From: Fusarium oxysporum f. sp. lycopersici 4287
Taxonomy: Eukaryota; Ascomycota; Sordariomycetes; Hypocreales; Nectriaceae
Direction of reading: 5' to 3'
DNA: 64,000 bases
NCBI RefSeq assembly: GCF_000149955.1
Contig: NC_030988.1
Coordinates: forward strand, 2,290,858-2,354,857
Of the stretch, positions 1-11,685 are shown one piece after another. A model generated the notes under the pieces. It was not told the DNA's origin, made no database searches, and was given only the letters and a program-made list of their open reading frames with translations. The stretch's first letter is position 1, and each line of letters begins with the position of its first letter. The position numbers were made by a program, and so were the translations under genes.

Positions 1-1150
1 AGGTACGCTAAAACATCGAAAGTTTTCTATGCATCTCTTCTCTCGGTGTACATTCGCCAGGGAGAAAGCCATGGGCGCACGCCAGGGCATCGGTCGTTTA
101 AGAAAACATACACGCATGCATGATTTATTCTCCCCTGATGCTTGCACCGGTCGAGACCCCGCATCATGTCACTTTTAGCTATCACAGCCACGAGGTAACT
201 CGTACTGTCGCGTGGTGGCGTGATGGAAGACGGGCACTTCCGTTGCATCAGTTGTGGGACCTTTAATAGGTGAGCACTAGCTATCATTCTCGCAGCCATG
301 GCTCAGTACGAAGTTCAAATCAAGTAGAGGACGCCCGGAGCTGTGGATAAAACAAGGTGAGATAAGATCAATTGCATATGCATATTTCGATCTGTATATT
401 TTTCTCCACAAATGTCACCATACCTGAAGCCTTGACCGCCCACTTTTTGTTAGCATTGATAGTAGAGTGTAATGGCCGATGCCACATGGCTTCCATCTCG
501 CCCTATAATTCGCCATGGAGGTCGTCCGCAATCTAGACCCCAAACCCCGCACGCCCCTTAAAGCCTTATCGCCGAATTGCTGGTAAATCCTACAGTACAT
601 AGTAGATACAAAGTCTGTAGCTTAGTCCCTGCAGGGTTTCCCTTGCCAACTGCCCCAGTCTAGACCTAGAGGCGGGATTCAACCCCCCCTGTAACCCATT
701 CGTCATATGTATCGTATGACGTACACAAGTACCGGCTCAGACCCTTGGACAAAAAACTATGGATCAGCATCAATAAGATGCTGATGATTGGCTGAAACAA
801 GCGTGGCTGAAAAGGTCCAGAACTTGAGCCCATCGTTCGATCGTGCGATTCGGAACCCCTGCGAATACATCGGAGTGGGGTAGGACAGGGTAGCATCCCG
901 TCCTGGGCCGCCCATGGGCCTTCCCCGTGACTCGGCAATCGCCGTTCTAATCAGCCCATACTTTCACCAAGGACTAAGTTGCTGCCGGATAGTGTTATTC
1001 CCGGCATCCAGAAATACTTCAACTCAAAGGTTATATCAAGTCCCTGAAGAATCATAGTTCTCGCCCATCAGGCCATCTCACACGTAATCCATTCTCTAGA
1101 CAGCGCAAAAATCACTATTGAGGTCACACTAACCTTATCTCCCGCACGAA
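1..1150. other. Left-edge region with no recognised gene
   Basis: Several short open frames exist on the minus strand (27-299, 415-600, 666-938), but none begins with a convincing ATG plus recognisable domain, and I see no transposon termini. It may hold the promoter of the bHLH gene that follows. A short ATG exon (1152-1208, ending at a GTAAGT donor) lies at its right edge and is discussed with that gene. Confidence 0.5.
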
Positions 1151-1456
1151 AATGGACGCTACGATATGTCCTTTTGACCTGGTTCTGTCATGTCGCACAA
1201 GTGAAAATGTAAGTACCGGGGATCCTCTGTCACTGAATCCACTCGGGGTCTATCCCTAGCTACTCCGTGCAAATCAGCCTACCCAAACACATCCTTCTCC
1301 CCAGCATCCTGCTCCACATTCCCCCAAAAGCCGGCATCCCTGTGGCGCTCTTGCGTAAGTTTCCGCGGCACATCATTAAGTATCCAGATCGCTGGAACAA
1401 ACCGTGGGGCATTGTCATATTCCAACTTGAAGAACATACTCATCGTTTGTTAGGCT

Positions 1457-2639
1457 GTGGCGTCAGAAATCGGTCAATTTCCACCTGTGTGGGATCAACC
1501 CATTCCCAGATCCGACTATTACTCCAATAAGGCACCATTTTACGAAAACTACTATGGAAAGGACTTCCCGGGCCTTTTTTTCGATGACCCTGCACAGTCG
1601 CCTTTCCAGAGCACAGCCGATTCCTCTCCAGAATCTGACTGCATCTCATCACCCATTCTGGATGTAGATATGACACTAAATTTCTGTATGTCACACCAAA
1701 GCTACTTGGAACTCGCAGTCGTGACTAAACCCAATGGATGTAGCGGATACGTCAATGGATATCATGGAGCCCATTCCTTGGGACCTCAGTCTAGATCAAC
1801 CAACATATGGTGGTCTTCCCACGTCAGACCTGTCTCAAAATGTTCAAACTGCCTCCGATTATAACCGAACAACAGCCTACCGACAACAATCAGACGAATT
1901 TTCTCTAGGGACAGTAGCGAGCAAGCCCTGGGCAGAGCCGGGCCCAGACGGAGCACAAGAAGATGACCATACCTCGAGCTCACGACAAAAGCGAACCGCC
2001 CGATCTCGACGACAGAAAAGAGATAATAGAAAGTCTTCCGAAACATCCCTTGCTAATACTGGTGGCGCTCCCTCGGTATCGGACGCTGCCAGTCCCAGCT
2101 TCACGCCGCAGGACAGCCGCGCCAGCATTGGGTCTGGATCCACGCCGATGGCTTCTGCAGCATCAACAGCTTCTAGCCGTCAAGCAAAGCTCAGAAGCGC
2201 GTCTCATACTTCGAAAAACAGTCATTCCCGGCCAAACGATACCCCCAAGGAACGCCGAACGCGCGCGTCCCACAATCTTGTCGAGAAGCAGTATCGAAAT
2301 CGTCTCAATGCCCAATTCGAATCCCTTCTCAGCGTCCTACCAGAACAACTTCGCGCGGCGAACAACGGAAATGGCGATACTGACGACTCGGAGGGGAATG
2401 ACGCGGACCGCCGTGTGAGCAAGGGTGAAGTTCTGGAAATGGCTCGCAAGCATATACAATTACTGGAGCAAGAGCGTGCTGAGTTGGAACGCAAGAATCT
2501 CGAGCTTCATGGAAACCTCCGACGGCTAAAGGGATCTGCCTCTGATGGTACAGTGTCCTCGTCGAGCCAGGAAACTCCGCTCGATTTCAAAGCCGATGCG
2601 AATGGCGAGACACAAGCCGGCGACCAAGACAAGAATTGA
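1457..2639 (+). CDS. bHLH transcription factor (paralogue 1)
   Basis: A basic helix-loop-helix regulator, expected to act in the nucleus as a dimer on E-box DNA. Two exons are clear: 1457-1685 and 1744-2639, with a 58-nt intron (GTATGT donor, GACTAAAC branch, TAG acceptor) that keeps frame and gives about 374 residues. The middle is Ser/Thr-rich. The bHLH lies near the C-terminus: the basic segment includes SHNLVEKQYRNRLN, then helix 1, an acidic loop, and helix 2 starting at SKGEVLEMARKHIQ, running into a Glu-rich leucine-type coiled coil. The start is odd: codon 1457 is GTG, not ATG, although the following residues (ASEIGQ) resemble the MAS start of paralogue 2. Either the ATG mutated to GTG, or a TAG acceptor at 1451-1453 joins this exon to an upstream ATG exon (1152-1208, phase 0 match). 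Confidence 0.8.
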
Positions 2640-3314
2640 AAACGAAGGATCGCCAAGAAACAGAGAATGACTGCGCAGGAACATGATGGAATGTTCCAAA
2701 CCATCCGATGGCTGCTCTGGAAGGGAAAATCCGTTGGCACTGGATGCCCGTTTTCCATGGTACCTCAGGCATAGAGTCCAGGCCATCCTTCTTAGGCCTT
2801 CCTGGACTTTTTAAGTTCTGGCAATGGTAGCACTGGCGGCAATGCGCTTGTTTCCCTTAATGTTGTAAACCTCCACCACGGTCACTCCAGGGGGCTCTAG
2901 CCAATTAAAATGCGTTAAACTAAAGGTACATGATATCTTACATGATTTGTATTGTGATAGTAAGCCCCAAACGATCCGGATTGTTATAAATTGCTACCGG
3001 ATGTCACCCTAACGAATTGACCATCCAAATGTCACATGGTGTTGGAATGAGGATAGAAATGAGGCAAGGATCGCGATGAGAGTGAACGACCACAACTAAC
3101 ATCAGGCAGCATCCTGCTGCCTATGATATCGGCAGATTGAACATTGGTATAAGAGGCTAACCTTCGTCGCTCCCTTAGATAGAAGTGTCACAAGCCCTGA
3201 TTCTCTCATGTGTCTCATTGGATGTGTGTATGTTCTTGGTTGAGTTGTGTTAGATACGCACGAATACGATGGGGTGAGTGTATCAAAGTGTGGACCAGAA
3301 TGTGGTGATGTTGT
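2640..3314. other. Intergenic, no gene recognised
   Basis: This is the 3' flank of the bHLH gene. I see no coding domain. Weak similarity exists between about 2900-2970 (CCAATTAAAATGC block) and 42130-42190, near the second copy of the 82-bp repeat. Confidence 0.4.
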
Positions 3315-3396
3315 CACGTTGTGTATTTTATATAATGGGGCGTGCGATCGTCATTGCGGTGATACTCCAGTCGGGCCCCAGTATAAAGATGTATAT
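3315..3396 (+). repeat. 82-bp dispersed repeat, copy 1
   Basis: It begins CACGTTGTGTATTTTA and ends GTATAAAGATGTATAT. A second copy of equal length and the same orientation lies at 42002-42083 with a handful of mismatches. Here it sits just upstream of the LEA-like fragment. The nature of the repeat is unknown: it could be a 5' region copied with a gene or a piece of an unrecognised element. Confidence 0.65.
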
Positions 3397-3399
3397 GGG

Positions 3400-3788
3400 A
3401 CTTATCGTCCCCATTGCAGTCAACCTTGAGTCAGTCCGCAGGAGCGGAGCTGGCGTCCTGAATGATGCCGGAGACGTCCTAGATGACGCCGGCAACATTG
3501 TCGGCAAGATCGCCGACACCCATAACCTCAAGAACCTCATGGGCAACACAGTCAACACCACCGGTGATGTTGTCAGCTCTCCGGGCGATGTGCTCGGCAA
3601 GACCATGCCTATAGGACAAGGAAAGCCTGAGGAGAAGGACGACTCCCACGACGAGGAAAAGAGTGAATACACAACCCAGTCCAAAAACAAGAAGTCCGGC
3701 GGCCTGGGAGACACCGTCGGTAGTGTCACAGGAGCTGTCGGCGACACAGCTAAAGAAGCCACAGAAGGTGTTGGCGATACAGGTAAAA
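3400..3788 (+). pseudogene. LEA-like/DUF3659-type hydrophilic repeat gene fragment
   Basis: The frame running from about 3400 encodes a hydrophilic Gly/Asp-rich stretch with repeated short units of the kind VLNDAGDVLDDAGNIVGKIAD and GDVVSSPGDVLGKTMP, then a charged Glu/Lys segment and VGSVTGAVGDTAKEATEGV. Such units are typical of fungal LEA-like/DUF3659 proteins. No convincing start is visible; the frame opens inside the 82-bp repeat. On the right the frame runs directly into LINE-derived sequence at about 3788, so the gene is truncated by, or fused to, that element. Family recognition is from motif character only. Confidence 0.5.
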
Positions 3789-5457
3789 ACGGTCAACGAT
3801 ACAACAATAGTCAACTTTTATTGCCAGAACGACGAGCTCAAGCGCTTCGTCGAAATCGTAGAGCTGGGATCGACGCCAATGTCCGTCGCCGCCTCGAGCT
3901 CACTAAAACTAGACAGGCTCGCATCCACACTAGTGAGCCTCTTGCAATCAGCAGCAAAGGCAGCGGGCCTTGCCTGCGAGGAAGGGAGCACGCAATGTTC
4001 CGTGGTGGACCGAAGGGTGCGCTCTTGCTGCTGCCGAGTATCGCGCGATCAGAAGGCTGTGCCCTCTCGGATTCAACCAAGAGGTTCAAATAGCCAAGCG
4101 AGATTTCCACCGTGTGGTCCGCCGCACCAAAAGGCTCTATTGGCGGAACCTGATCAACAGCTTCTCAGATAGCAGCTCCGTTTTCAAAGGCCGTCCGATG
4201 GCTGAGATCACCAGGAGCCTTCCAACCGCCTCCACTCCAAGTAAACAACGTGATCTGCGAAACCCAGCTCGACAAGGCCAATGCGCTCCGGCGAGCGACT
4301 CTAGAGCGTCGGACAGCTGAGGACGATATCCAGGATCCCTGGATCCAGGTCAGCCCTCGCAAAACGATCCCATTCCCGCAGGAAATCTCCCTAGAAGAAG
4401 CACAGGACGCGACCCTCCGCACCGGGAATACATCGCCGGGGGCAGATAACATCACAGTCAAGCTCCTCACAGCAGTATGGCATATTATCGGAACACACGT
4501 TCGCCGCCTCTTCGAGGAATGCCTGGCCATGGGCCACCACCCAAAGCCTTTCAGAGCGGCCGAGGTGGTCATGATCGCCAAACCTGGACGCAGGGACCTG
4601 ACGAACCCGCGAGCCTGGCGACCTATCTCTCTGCTCTCCTGTCTCGGCAAGGGACTGGAACGGTTAGTCGCGCGCCGTCTCGCGTGGATATGCATTCACT
4701 ATGGAGTCCTTCACCCGCAACAAGCTGGAGCGCTTCCAAAGAGGTCTGCAACAGACCTCGTAGCCGCCCTAGTTCACGACATTGAGGAGGCATTTGCTCG
4801 CAAGGTGTCCACGCTGGTCACGATGGATATCCAAGGCGCGTTCGGCACTGTCCTGCGCAACAGACTGATTCTGCGACTTCGGGAACAAGGCTAGCCCGAA
4901 CATCTCGCCCGATGGACCAAATCCTTTATGGATGACCGATCTGCCTGTGTTAGGTACCAATATACAATCACCCCGCTCTTTCCTCTCCAGTGCGGTCTCC
5001 CTCAGGGATCGCCGGTATCGCCGATCCTCTTTCTGTTATATACAGAGCCCATCTACCGACTGAGCAACCATCAAGGCCGGTTCGGCTATGCAGATGACAC
5101 AGCCATCCTGTGCGTCGGCGACACGGTCGAGGAAACGGCCGCTGCGGCATCACGTTCTGTCGAAGAAATGGTCCGCTGGGGCGCCGCAAACGGGGTATCT
5201 TTCGACCCCAAGAAGACCGAAGTCATGCACTTCTCTCGGAGCAAGCTCGAGACCGCACCGGCAATACGCCATGGCGACGTCGAGAAGCACCCCGAGGCAG
5301 CAATGCGCTGGCTAGGCATTTGGCTGGACAGCAGCCTGTCATTCCGAGTTCACGCAGAGAAGTGGACGGCTAAGTCACAGGCTGTCGCCTACCATCTGCG
5401 AGGACTCACCAACACGATACACGGCCCGCTTCCCAGCGCTGTACGGAGCGCCTTCAG
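3789..5457 (+). mobile_element. Tad-like LINE fragment (LINE-A, copy 1)
   Basis: A degenerate non-LTR retrotransposon on the plus strand. It begins inside the endonuclease (IVNFYCQN) and jumps directly to DELKRFVEIVELGS, sequences that are about 350 bp apart in the second copy at 24024-25023, so this copy has an internal deletion. The linker before the RT holds VPWWTEGCALAAAEYR. RT motifs follow in broken frames: SPGADNITVKLL, RAWRPISLLSCLGKGLERL, VTMDIQGAFG, LPQGSPVSPILFLLY and the catalytic FGYADD box (around 5087-5100). A stop at 4892-4894 separates the two RT parts. The element is cut at 5457 by an LTR. Confidence 0.85.
4250..5455 (+). pseudogene. LINE-A reverse transcriptase pseudogene
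   Basis: The longest open pieces are 4250-4894 (RT fingers and start of palm, with TMDIQGAFG) and 4928-5479 (palm with YADD box and thumb). The second piece reads into the adjacent LTR before stopping. A stop between them, upstream frameshifts and lack of the RNase H end show it is dead. Similar proteins in fungi copy LINE RNA at nicked target DNA. Confidence 0.8.
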
Positions 5458-5653
5458 TGTTGTTTATATTGCGCAGTAGTGCTAGGTGAAAATACATATT
5501 TTATGAAACTTGATTGTTCATTAGTGAGATGAGAGTTCTTCTCAGGTTTATATCTCTAAATGATTTCATCTAGGACTTTAAACTTTAAATCTAGGACTTT
5601 CAGACTGTTAGTCTGAATCCTGAAGGGAAGGGGGATCCCCGGATTTTCCAACA
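5458..5653 (-). repeat. Solo LTR, family 1 (copia-type), copy 1
   Basis: A 196-bp unit reading TGTTGTTTAT to TTTTCCAACA on the plus strand. It matches 46073-46267, the 3' LTR of a copia relic on the minus strand, and 39442-39614. It interrupts LINE-A. Flanking 5-mers (TTCAG left, CCAAC right) do not match, so a deletion or recombination probably altered one side. Confidence 0.8.
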
Positions 5654-6390
5654 CCAACTGTATGTTTCCAGTCCTGTGCAAACTGTGTGTGTGCTATTAT
5701 GTCTGTTGTATTGACCCTCTTGATGTTTAGGTCACTTTTTCTGAGATGGTTAGAGCATATCTCTAAATTTACCATGAAAGCCTGTCCCCATCATACATTA
5801 ATTACGTCAGTTGGTCTACTAGCTACTGCTTTGGGGGCAGGGCGACCGGCGAGAGTGGCGTCCTATGGAATTGCATAAAGGATGTTTAAGAGCTACCAGG
5901 AGTTGGCGGTGAACTTCCAAGTCCCTGGACTTTGCGCTTTATAAGAATACCCTTTATGGTGAAGAGAGAGGCATCCGCATTGTAAGAACCCGAGGCTCGG
6001 CCCTGAACCTTTGTCAAGGGCCGACATGAAGAAATTACCTGAAGCCATTGTTGCCATAGTGAGATGTATCAAGGGAGAAGCTGCTATATATCTGTAGAAT
6101 TGTTGCGAAAATCTGACTCGGAGTTCCGAAGACCGGCGTAATGTTTCGGATTGAAGATATTTGAAGAGCAGAAGAGGAGAGGACGTTTCAATTAGATATT
6201 CTTAACCTACCCATATTCTCTGCATTATCGCCTCAGGTAGATTGTGCTATTTATCGGGTGCAAGTCGTCAAGTTTACAGTAGCTTAGGCAAACCGAGGCT
6301 CGGGTCAGAATGGCGTGGCTCGGCTTCTTTTCCCGATACACCAAGATAAGCATCAGCTTTCAGCCAAAATGAAGTCTAAATAAAATTATA
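5654..6390. other. No gene recognised
   Basis: Between the solo LTR and the Tc1/mariner element. I see only short frames without domains. Two GAGGCTCGG motifs occur at about 5991 and 6295, of unknown meaning. Confidence 0.4.
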
Positions 6391-6393
6391 GGA

Positions 6394-7757
6394 CAAAAGT
6401 CTGACAACACCAGCCCCACATCCAGCCTCCCTGATTACAACACCGATTAAACACTTAGCGATTGCATCGCGAATAATTAATTAAATTTAATAAAAGGTAT
6501 ATCAATCAATTGCCCTGAATCAGCGCTTTAATATTTTGTATACCATCTCTGTGCCTGAATGACTGCGCGAAGGCGGTTATGTACGGAAGTCGTCAGCTTC
6601 AAAATCAGGTGGGGAGGCAAGGCTGCCCACGCCACTTGCAACCATCTGATCAACTGAGCTCTATCTGCCTTGTTATTCTTCAATCTGATGAATTCAGGAT
6701 GCATCCGTCATAGCTTGGCTTTTAGAGCTTTCCACACGTGTTCTATAGGGTTTAAATCAGGGGAATGAGACGGCCAATTAATGGGTTTTATCCCATGAAG
6801 AAGCAGCCAATCTAGGGACGGTTGTGAGGTATGTATCCGGGCGTTGTCTTGTTGAAATTGGTCAAATTCATCTAGGAAAGGAAGAAGACCTTCCGTCACG
6901 GCTTTGCGATAAGACCAGCTGGAATAACCTCCTTTCTTTGCCGTCTTATCCCTCGTCATTGGAATGAGATGACTGCTTGTCTCTGACGACAGCTCCCCAG
7001 AACATGAGCGAAATAGTCGGTTTAACATGCTGCTGGACATTGACTAGGTCCGTACAGTATTTCTCATCAGGTCTGCGAAAGACCCAGTCGTCGGGGTTGT
7101 TCGGTGCATTTGAAACCGTGACCTCGTCGGTGAAGCAGATCTGTGAGAAAGTCAGCGTTGAAAAGGGTGCCTTTTGGAGGGCATTTACGAGAATATATTC
7201 GTCGATATGACGAATCCAAAAACGGGCATGTTGTGGCCTTGCTTTTGCATCGTCTTTTGACAGTTTAATCCTCTTTTTTGACCTCCATTTGCGTCGCCAA
7301 TACCTCTGTAACCGACGACGTAGCGTCCGGACTGACACTTCAACACCAAGCTCCAATAAAGCTTCATTCCACGTAATTGAGCGATTTCTTTTAACAAATG
7401 ACTGGATAGATATAATCTGCCGAGCGCTAAGTTTCTATGGACGCCCAGAACGTGGTTTAGAGACGTTGTTGTGGTGTTCTTTCCAGCGTTTAACTGTCTG
7501 GGAGACCGTCCCGGGATCCGTTGAGTAGGAGGTTGCAGCCTGTCTCATTGATTTGCCGGCATATATCTCAGCCACCATGGCTGCTCTTTGCTCGGGAGTA
7601 AATTCATGGTTTCTTTGGCGATTCCCGCTTATTTCAGTACCAAAATTGCGTTGTTCAGAAGCCATTGACTATATAATTCTTGTTGTTAAAGTAATTGAGT
7701 TATTTGGTGATGCTGGACCGAAGTGGGGTAGGCGCCCTTGGTGTTGTCAGACTTTTG
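6394..7757 (-). mobile_element. Tc1/mariner-type DNA transposon, inactive
   Basis: The element is bounded by a perfect 19-bp inverted repeat: CAAAAGTCTGACAACACCA at 6394-6412 and its reverse complement at 7739-7757. Outside the repeat the last few bases differ between ends, so the exact termini are uncertain; a TA lies at 6389-6390. The body carries a broken transposase on the minus strand. Confidence 0.85.
6708..7665 (-). pseudogene. Tc1/mariner transposase pseudogene
   Basis: The minus-strand reading begins with an N-terminal helix-turn-helix (7665 down: MASEQRNFGTEISGN, then FTPEQRAAMVAEIYAGKS). A TAG at 7435-7437 interrupts it in frame, after which VEVSVRTLRRRLQRYWRRK continues. The DDE catalytic core is visible as FTDEV (first Asp), QQDNARIHTS (second Asp) and SPDLNPIEHVWKAL (Glu). 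A frameshift near 6960-7000 separates the first Asp from the second. At least one nonsense change and one frameshift make it inactive. Confidence 0.88.
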
Positions 7758-8051
7758 GCACGGGATTGTATGTATTGATAAAGTATGGCACAGCGTCGTT
7801 AATTGTACAGTTTGAGAGAGGAATCAAGGGAACCATCAGTGTGGCGTGGACGCATAGTTGCCATCGTAGCAGCAATTTGACAAGCTGTCGAGCCAACAAG
7901 CTGATCATGCAAACTGGTTACCAAGAAGAGTGTCAACTTAAGTAAGAACTACATTTAAATGAAGAGCATAGACACATAATATAACCTAGAAGACATTACA
8001 AGCGTTTCGACGCAAGGCTAAGCGCCGCTGACTGCAGTCTACCTCGTTCGA

Positions 8052-9737
8052 TCATGTCCGGTGACGGCGGTTGTAACTCTCTGCAAAAACACCCTCTGAA
8101 AGCTCTTCCATCTCATAATTTTCCCTCTGGATCTTTTCCCAATCAAGGAGGCGGGTCGAAACGTCAACGGTTTCAGGCCCAATTTCTTCGTGAGGACCAT
8201 ACAGCATCAAGCGCTCTAGTGTCGAGACTTCGGCCGCTGCGGATTCGTCGTAAATCATTTCATAGTCCCAGGGCTGGTCAAGCGTGAAATCACACTGAAT
8301 AATAGAAGCTCTCTCGCTCACGGGGGTTACACCTTCGGCAGAGCTTCTAGAGGTAAATGGATAGTCACTGTGATTAGATGGGGCAATGACCCTGTAAGCG
8401 ACACAATCCGTATGAGCCGTAAGCCAGGCGACATAAGGCTTCAAAGATATGGAAAAGAGCTCCGTTGCACGATTCCGATCAGGATAGCCACCCAGAATAA
8501 AGGAGTACGATTCGGAAGGCAGTCCTTCTTTCAAGGCCTCCAAGGTATGCATAATAAAGCCGGTAAAGGTACTCCCGATAGTCCTAGGCATAATTTGAGG
8601 TAGCTCCGGAGTATCGTCATAAACCTGACGGGGACCTTCAACATCAAACATAACGCCCTGGATTCTGATCTCATCGCCTTTGGCAAGGACATTTCGCCAA
8701 AGGTTTATACGGTGCTCAACATGGAGCTTCGGATTCTCTCGACAATATGGAATCATGCCTATGATATGGGACTCGGGAAAGGCAGCCGCATATCTGTCTT
8801 CCTTAAGTATAAGCTTAGATATCAAGAGGCGCTGTTGGTGAGAAAGTTGTCCGAGAAATCTGATTGCCTGAGCAGCGGCTGAGAACCAAGACTTCCGTTT
8901 GTATCGGTATTTTGGGCCAGTGTAGCCTGGAATGTCAAATCCCAACTCATACCACGCATCTGCTCGCTCCCAATACTTGGTCATTTGCATTAGATCTACC
9001 ATGCTTTTGACTTCAGACCGAGTGGGCATAGCCCATGGATCAAATCCCAGACCGAAGAACTCAGCAATTGAATGTGAATCGTTCCATCCCGGCAAGATTT
9101 CTTCAATGGCCTGTGAAAACTCTGTGGGGTGCTTCTCTGCAAGTTGTCGCAATAGGTAGGTCCTTGTTCGTTTGAGGGAGACTGTGTTATCATCTAGTCG
9201 CAGTCTCATATTAGGTACCCCGACTCTGAATCCTTCACCATACCTGTACTCCCGTGCTTCAGCAATGATGCGTGCGTCCACATAAATGTGAGGCAGTTGG
9301 CTCTCACGATCGATGAACTCTTCTACTTCTTCCCTTACGATTGGTATGTATTGGGAATACTCAGAACTGGGGTCCTCGTACATGTCGGGCGTCAAAAGTC
9401 GCCTGAGACGAAGGACCATGCCACGTAGGAGTTCGAGATGATAATGGGCCATGTGTTTGAGTGTAGAAGCCTGTTTCCTCCAATCCGGCCTGTAAATAGT
9501 CGAAAAGGTGATTGTGTTGAGAGTGAAAGGGAAATGTCGAGTCTCGCAGGCGATCAAGCGACATGCCAACCGAAGCGACATGCTAGCTGCTTGGCCACTG
9601 GCCTGAACCAGCTTATCGCCATCTGAGATATAGCCACCATCTGCCTTGAAGTAGTAGAAATAAATTTGTTCGCGCAGTTCCAAGGGAAGGCCCAGAAGGC
9701 TTGTCCTTGGAACGACGTGAGAAGCCTGAGTAGACAT
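8052..9737 (-). CDS. F-box-like fungal protein, 561 aa
   Basis: A single uninterrupted reading frame with an ATG at 9737-9735. Near the N-terminus it has LLGLPLELREQIYFYYF, the pattern of a degenerate F-box as seen in many Eurotiomycete F-box-like proteins, followed by LRLACRLIACETRHFPF. The rest has no domain I can name; it is mixed alpha/beta with many Arg, Glu and aromatic residues. F-box proteins usually recruit targets to SCF ubiquitin ligases, but here that is inference from the N-terminal motif only. It stands alone between a Tc1 relic and a LINE and looks intact. Confidence 0.7.
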   Translation of the reverse strand: MSTQASHVVPRTSLLGLPLELREQIYFYYFKADGGYISDGDKLVQASGQAASMSLRLACRLIACETRHFPFTLNTITFSTIYRPDWRKQASTLKHMAHYHLELLRGMVLRLRRLLTPDMYEDPSSEYSQYIPIVREEVEEFIDRESQLPHIYVDARIIAEAREYRYGEGFRVGVPNMRLRLDDNTVSLKRTRTYLLRQLAEKHPTEFSQAIEEILPGWNDSHSIAEFFGLGFDPWAMPTRSEVKSMVDLMQMTKYWERADAWYELGFDIPGYTGPKYRYKRKSWFSAAAQAIRFLGQLSHQQRLLISKLILKEDRYAAAFPESHIIGMIPYCRENPKLHVEHRINLWRNVLAKGDEIRIQGVMFDVEGPRQVYDDTPELPQIMPRTIGSTFTGFIMHTLEALKEGLPSESYSFILGGYPDRNRATELFSISLKPYVAWLTAHTDCVAYRVIAPSNHSDYPFTSRSSAEGVTPVSERASIIQCDFTLDQPWDYEMIYDESAAAEVSTLERLMLYGPHEEIGPETVDVSTRLLDWEKIQRENYEMEELSEGVFAESYNRRHRT

Positions 9738-10230
9738 TGTGTTGGGGCCGGGGACAGGTCTGTAATGGTCTGGTATGGAATGAGACTTGTTCCGTCTGCT
9801 GTGGATCTGGAGAAACGGATTTGGGGTAGAGAGGCGGGGGAGCTTCTATTTATAGCCTAGCATACTGAATGATGACTCACAGCCAGCGGCGGCGGGAGAA
9901 CAGACTCAGCGACCATGAAACTTTACTCACATCACACGCAAACTCAAATCAGGGACAGAAAGGTACTATGCTAGGGTATCATATTTAACGAGGTAGGGGC
10001 GCGCGATTTGCATCAGCTTATGGCCATCATCGACTCTAAATAACACTTCTCAAAACACACTTCAGGCAGCATACCAACTGCCTACACAATTGCCCAAGAT
10101 AAGTGTCGCAGGCCGGGCATGGTCTCAACGAGCCTCAGGAACAACAGCCCTTAGTAATCAAGCTGGGTGATTTAAAGTAAAACCTGTGGGATGGAATACC
10201 CCACACAGATAGATGTACAATCTTTACAAT
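9738..10230. other. 5' flank of the F-box-like gene
   Basis: Upstream region of the minus-strand gene and left border of the LINE. No other gene seen. The left end of the LINE is not sharply defined and is probably near 10200-10290, where GC-rich CGACGCGACGCG appears just before the first ATG. Confidence 0.4.
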
Positions 10231-10296
10231 CTTTAACGTTGTGGAGGCAGCCGTTTGGAAAATCAAGCGGGGCGCGACGCGACGCGAAACGGCGCG

Positions 10297-11685
10297 ATGG
10301 ACGCGGTTGCGGACAGCATCGTTGTGACCTCTGAGGACGCCTGCCCTCGGGATTCCAGCATGCGCAAATCAGACCGGCCACGAAAGCTAACAGCGAAAGG
10401 AATGGAGAACTTGTCTGGTAATGTTGGGATAGTAATGCAAGCCCTGATTCGCGAAGTACGCGACGAAACAATGAAACAGATGGCGAAGGCGCAGCAGGAA
10501 ACCGTGAAGGAAATCACGACTTCTCACCAGAGAATCATTGAAACTCTGTGGAATGCCTGGAAAAAGGAGCAACAGGCGCTCAAGCAAATGATCGAAGGCC
10601 AGGAGAAAGCGATTAGGCAGCTGCAACAGGATATTCAAGGCATTCAGGCGCAAGCCGCACAGGAACGAAAGCTGATGCAGGAATAGGTTGACGAACTCAA
10701 ACGAATGCAGCAGCACGCCCCATGCGATATCGAGCCCCTGCAAGTGCAGGCTTCCGAAGAGCTCAAACGCATCCATGAGAAATTAGACATCACGGCGCAG
10801 CACGCCGTAGCCGGCTCCGCCCGGACGAACCCCAGGCAGTCATTTGCAGACATAGCTCGTATGTCGCCAACAGAGGGGCAGAATGGCGGCGTTAGAGGCC
10901 CCGAGGTGGTGTCATCACCTACGCCGCCGCTTTCATCCCCTGGAGAGGATCTGTTCTGCATGATAGACATCTCCGGAGTGGGCGACGATGACAGAAACAA
11001 GGCGCAGATCGGAGAGGTCCGACAGGCTATCGAAGCCGCTGTGAGGACAAAAAAGGAGGGCGAGAGATGGAGATGCGCAGCGGTGGTTAGAGGGGCTAGG
11101 AACGCCAACATCATCAAGGTAATCTGTAGAAACGTGGCGGAACTTCACATGGTTCGACAAGCAGTGTTGGAAACAAATATACCGGGGGCAAAGCTCCTGA
11201 GAGAGCGGCTGTACCCGGTCAAGATCAATGGGGCTAACCGGTCGGCGGTCCTGGACTCGAACCACAACCTTCTTCCCGGCGTTGCTGAAGTACTCGGCCA
11301 AGAGAACGAAGTGACGATTGCTAGGATGAGCTGGCTTAGCGATAAGGGAAACGGCAAGGCATACGGATCGATGGTGATTTACGTGACGAAAGAAAGCGAT
11401 GCAAGACGGCTCTTGGAAGACAAATACTTTCACCTCGCAGGCGAATCGGCGAGAACTAGCATGTTCGAGCCTAGAGCCGAGGTGGTGCAATGCTACAATT
11501 GCTGGGGGCTAGGCCACAAGGCATTCGTCTGCAAAGAAGCGCAGAGATGCGGCAGATGTGCGGAGCGAGGACATCACCATGGACAATGCGAATCAGCAGA
11601 GCCAGTGTGCGTGTCATGCGGAGGACGGCACGAATCATTCCGTCGAGCATGTCGATTGCGTCAAATGCGAGGAGATGAGCACTAG
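10297..11685 (+). pseudogene. LINE-B ORF1 (gag-like) with internal stop
   Basis: The first ATG in frame is at 10297. After about 129 codons with a long Gln/Glu/Lys coiled coil (EVRDETMKQMAKAQQETVKE) there is an in-frame TAG at 10684-10686, then the same frame continues to 11685. The downstream part ends in three zinc-knuckle-like motifs: CYNCWGLGHKAFVC, CGRCAERGHHHGQC and CVSCGGRHESFRRAC. The context MQE-stop-VDELKR suggests a CAG-to-TAG change. ORF1 proteins of this type bind LINE RNA. Confidence 0.88.

Noticed and set aside
27..938. Three minus-strand open frames of 60-90 codons at the left edge
   Set aside because: No domain, no codon or splice support, and no convincing start context; they look like chance frames.
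3970..4172. Separate small ORFs within LINE-A
   Set aside because: They are frameshifted parts of one LINE ORF2, not independent genes.
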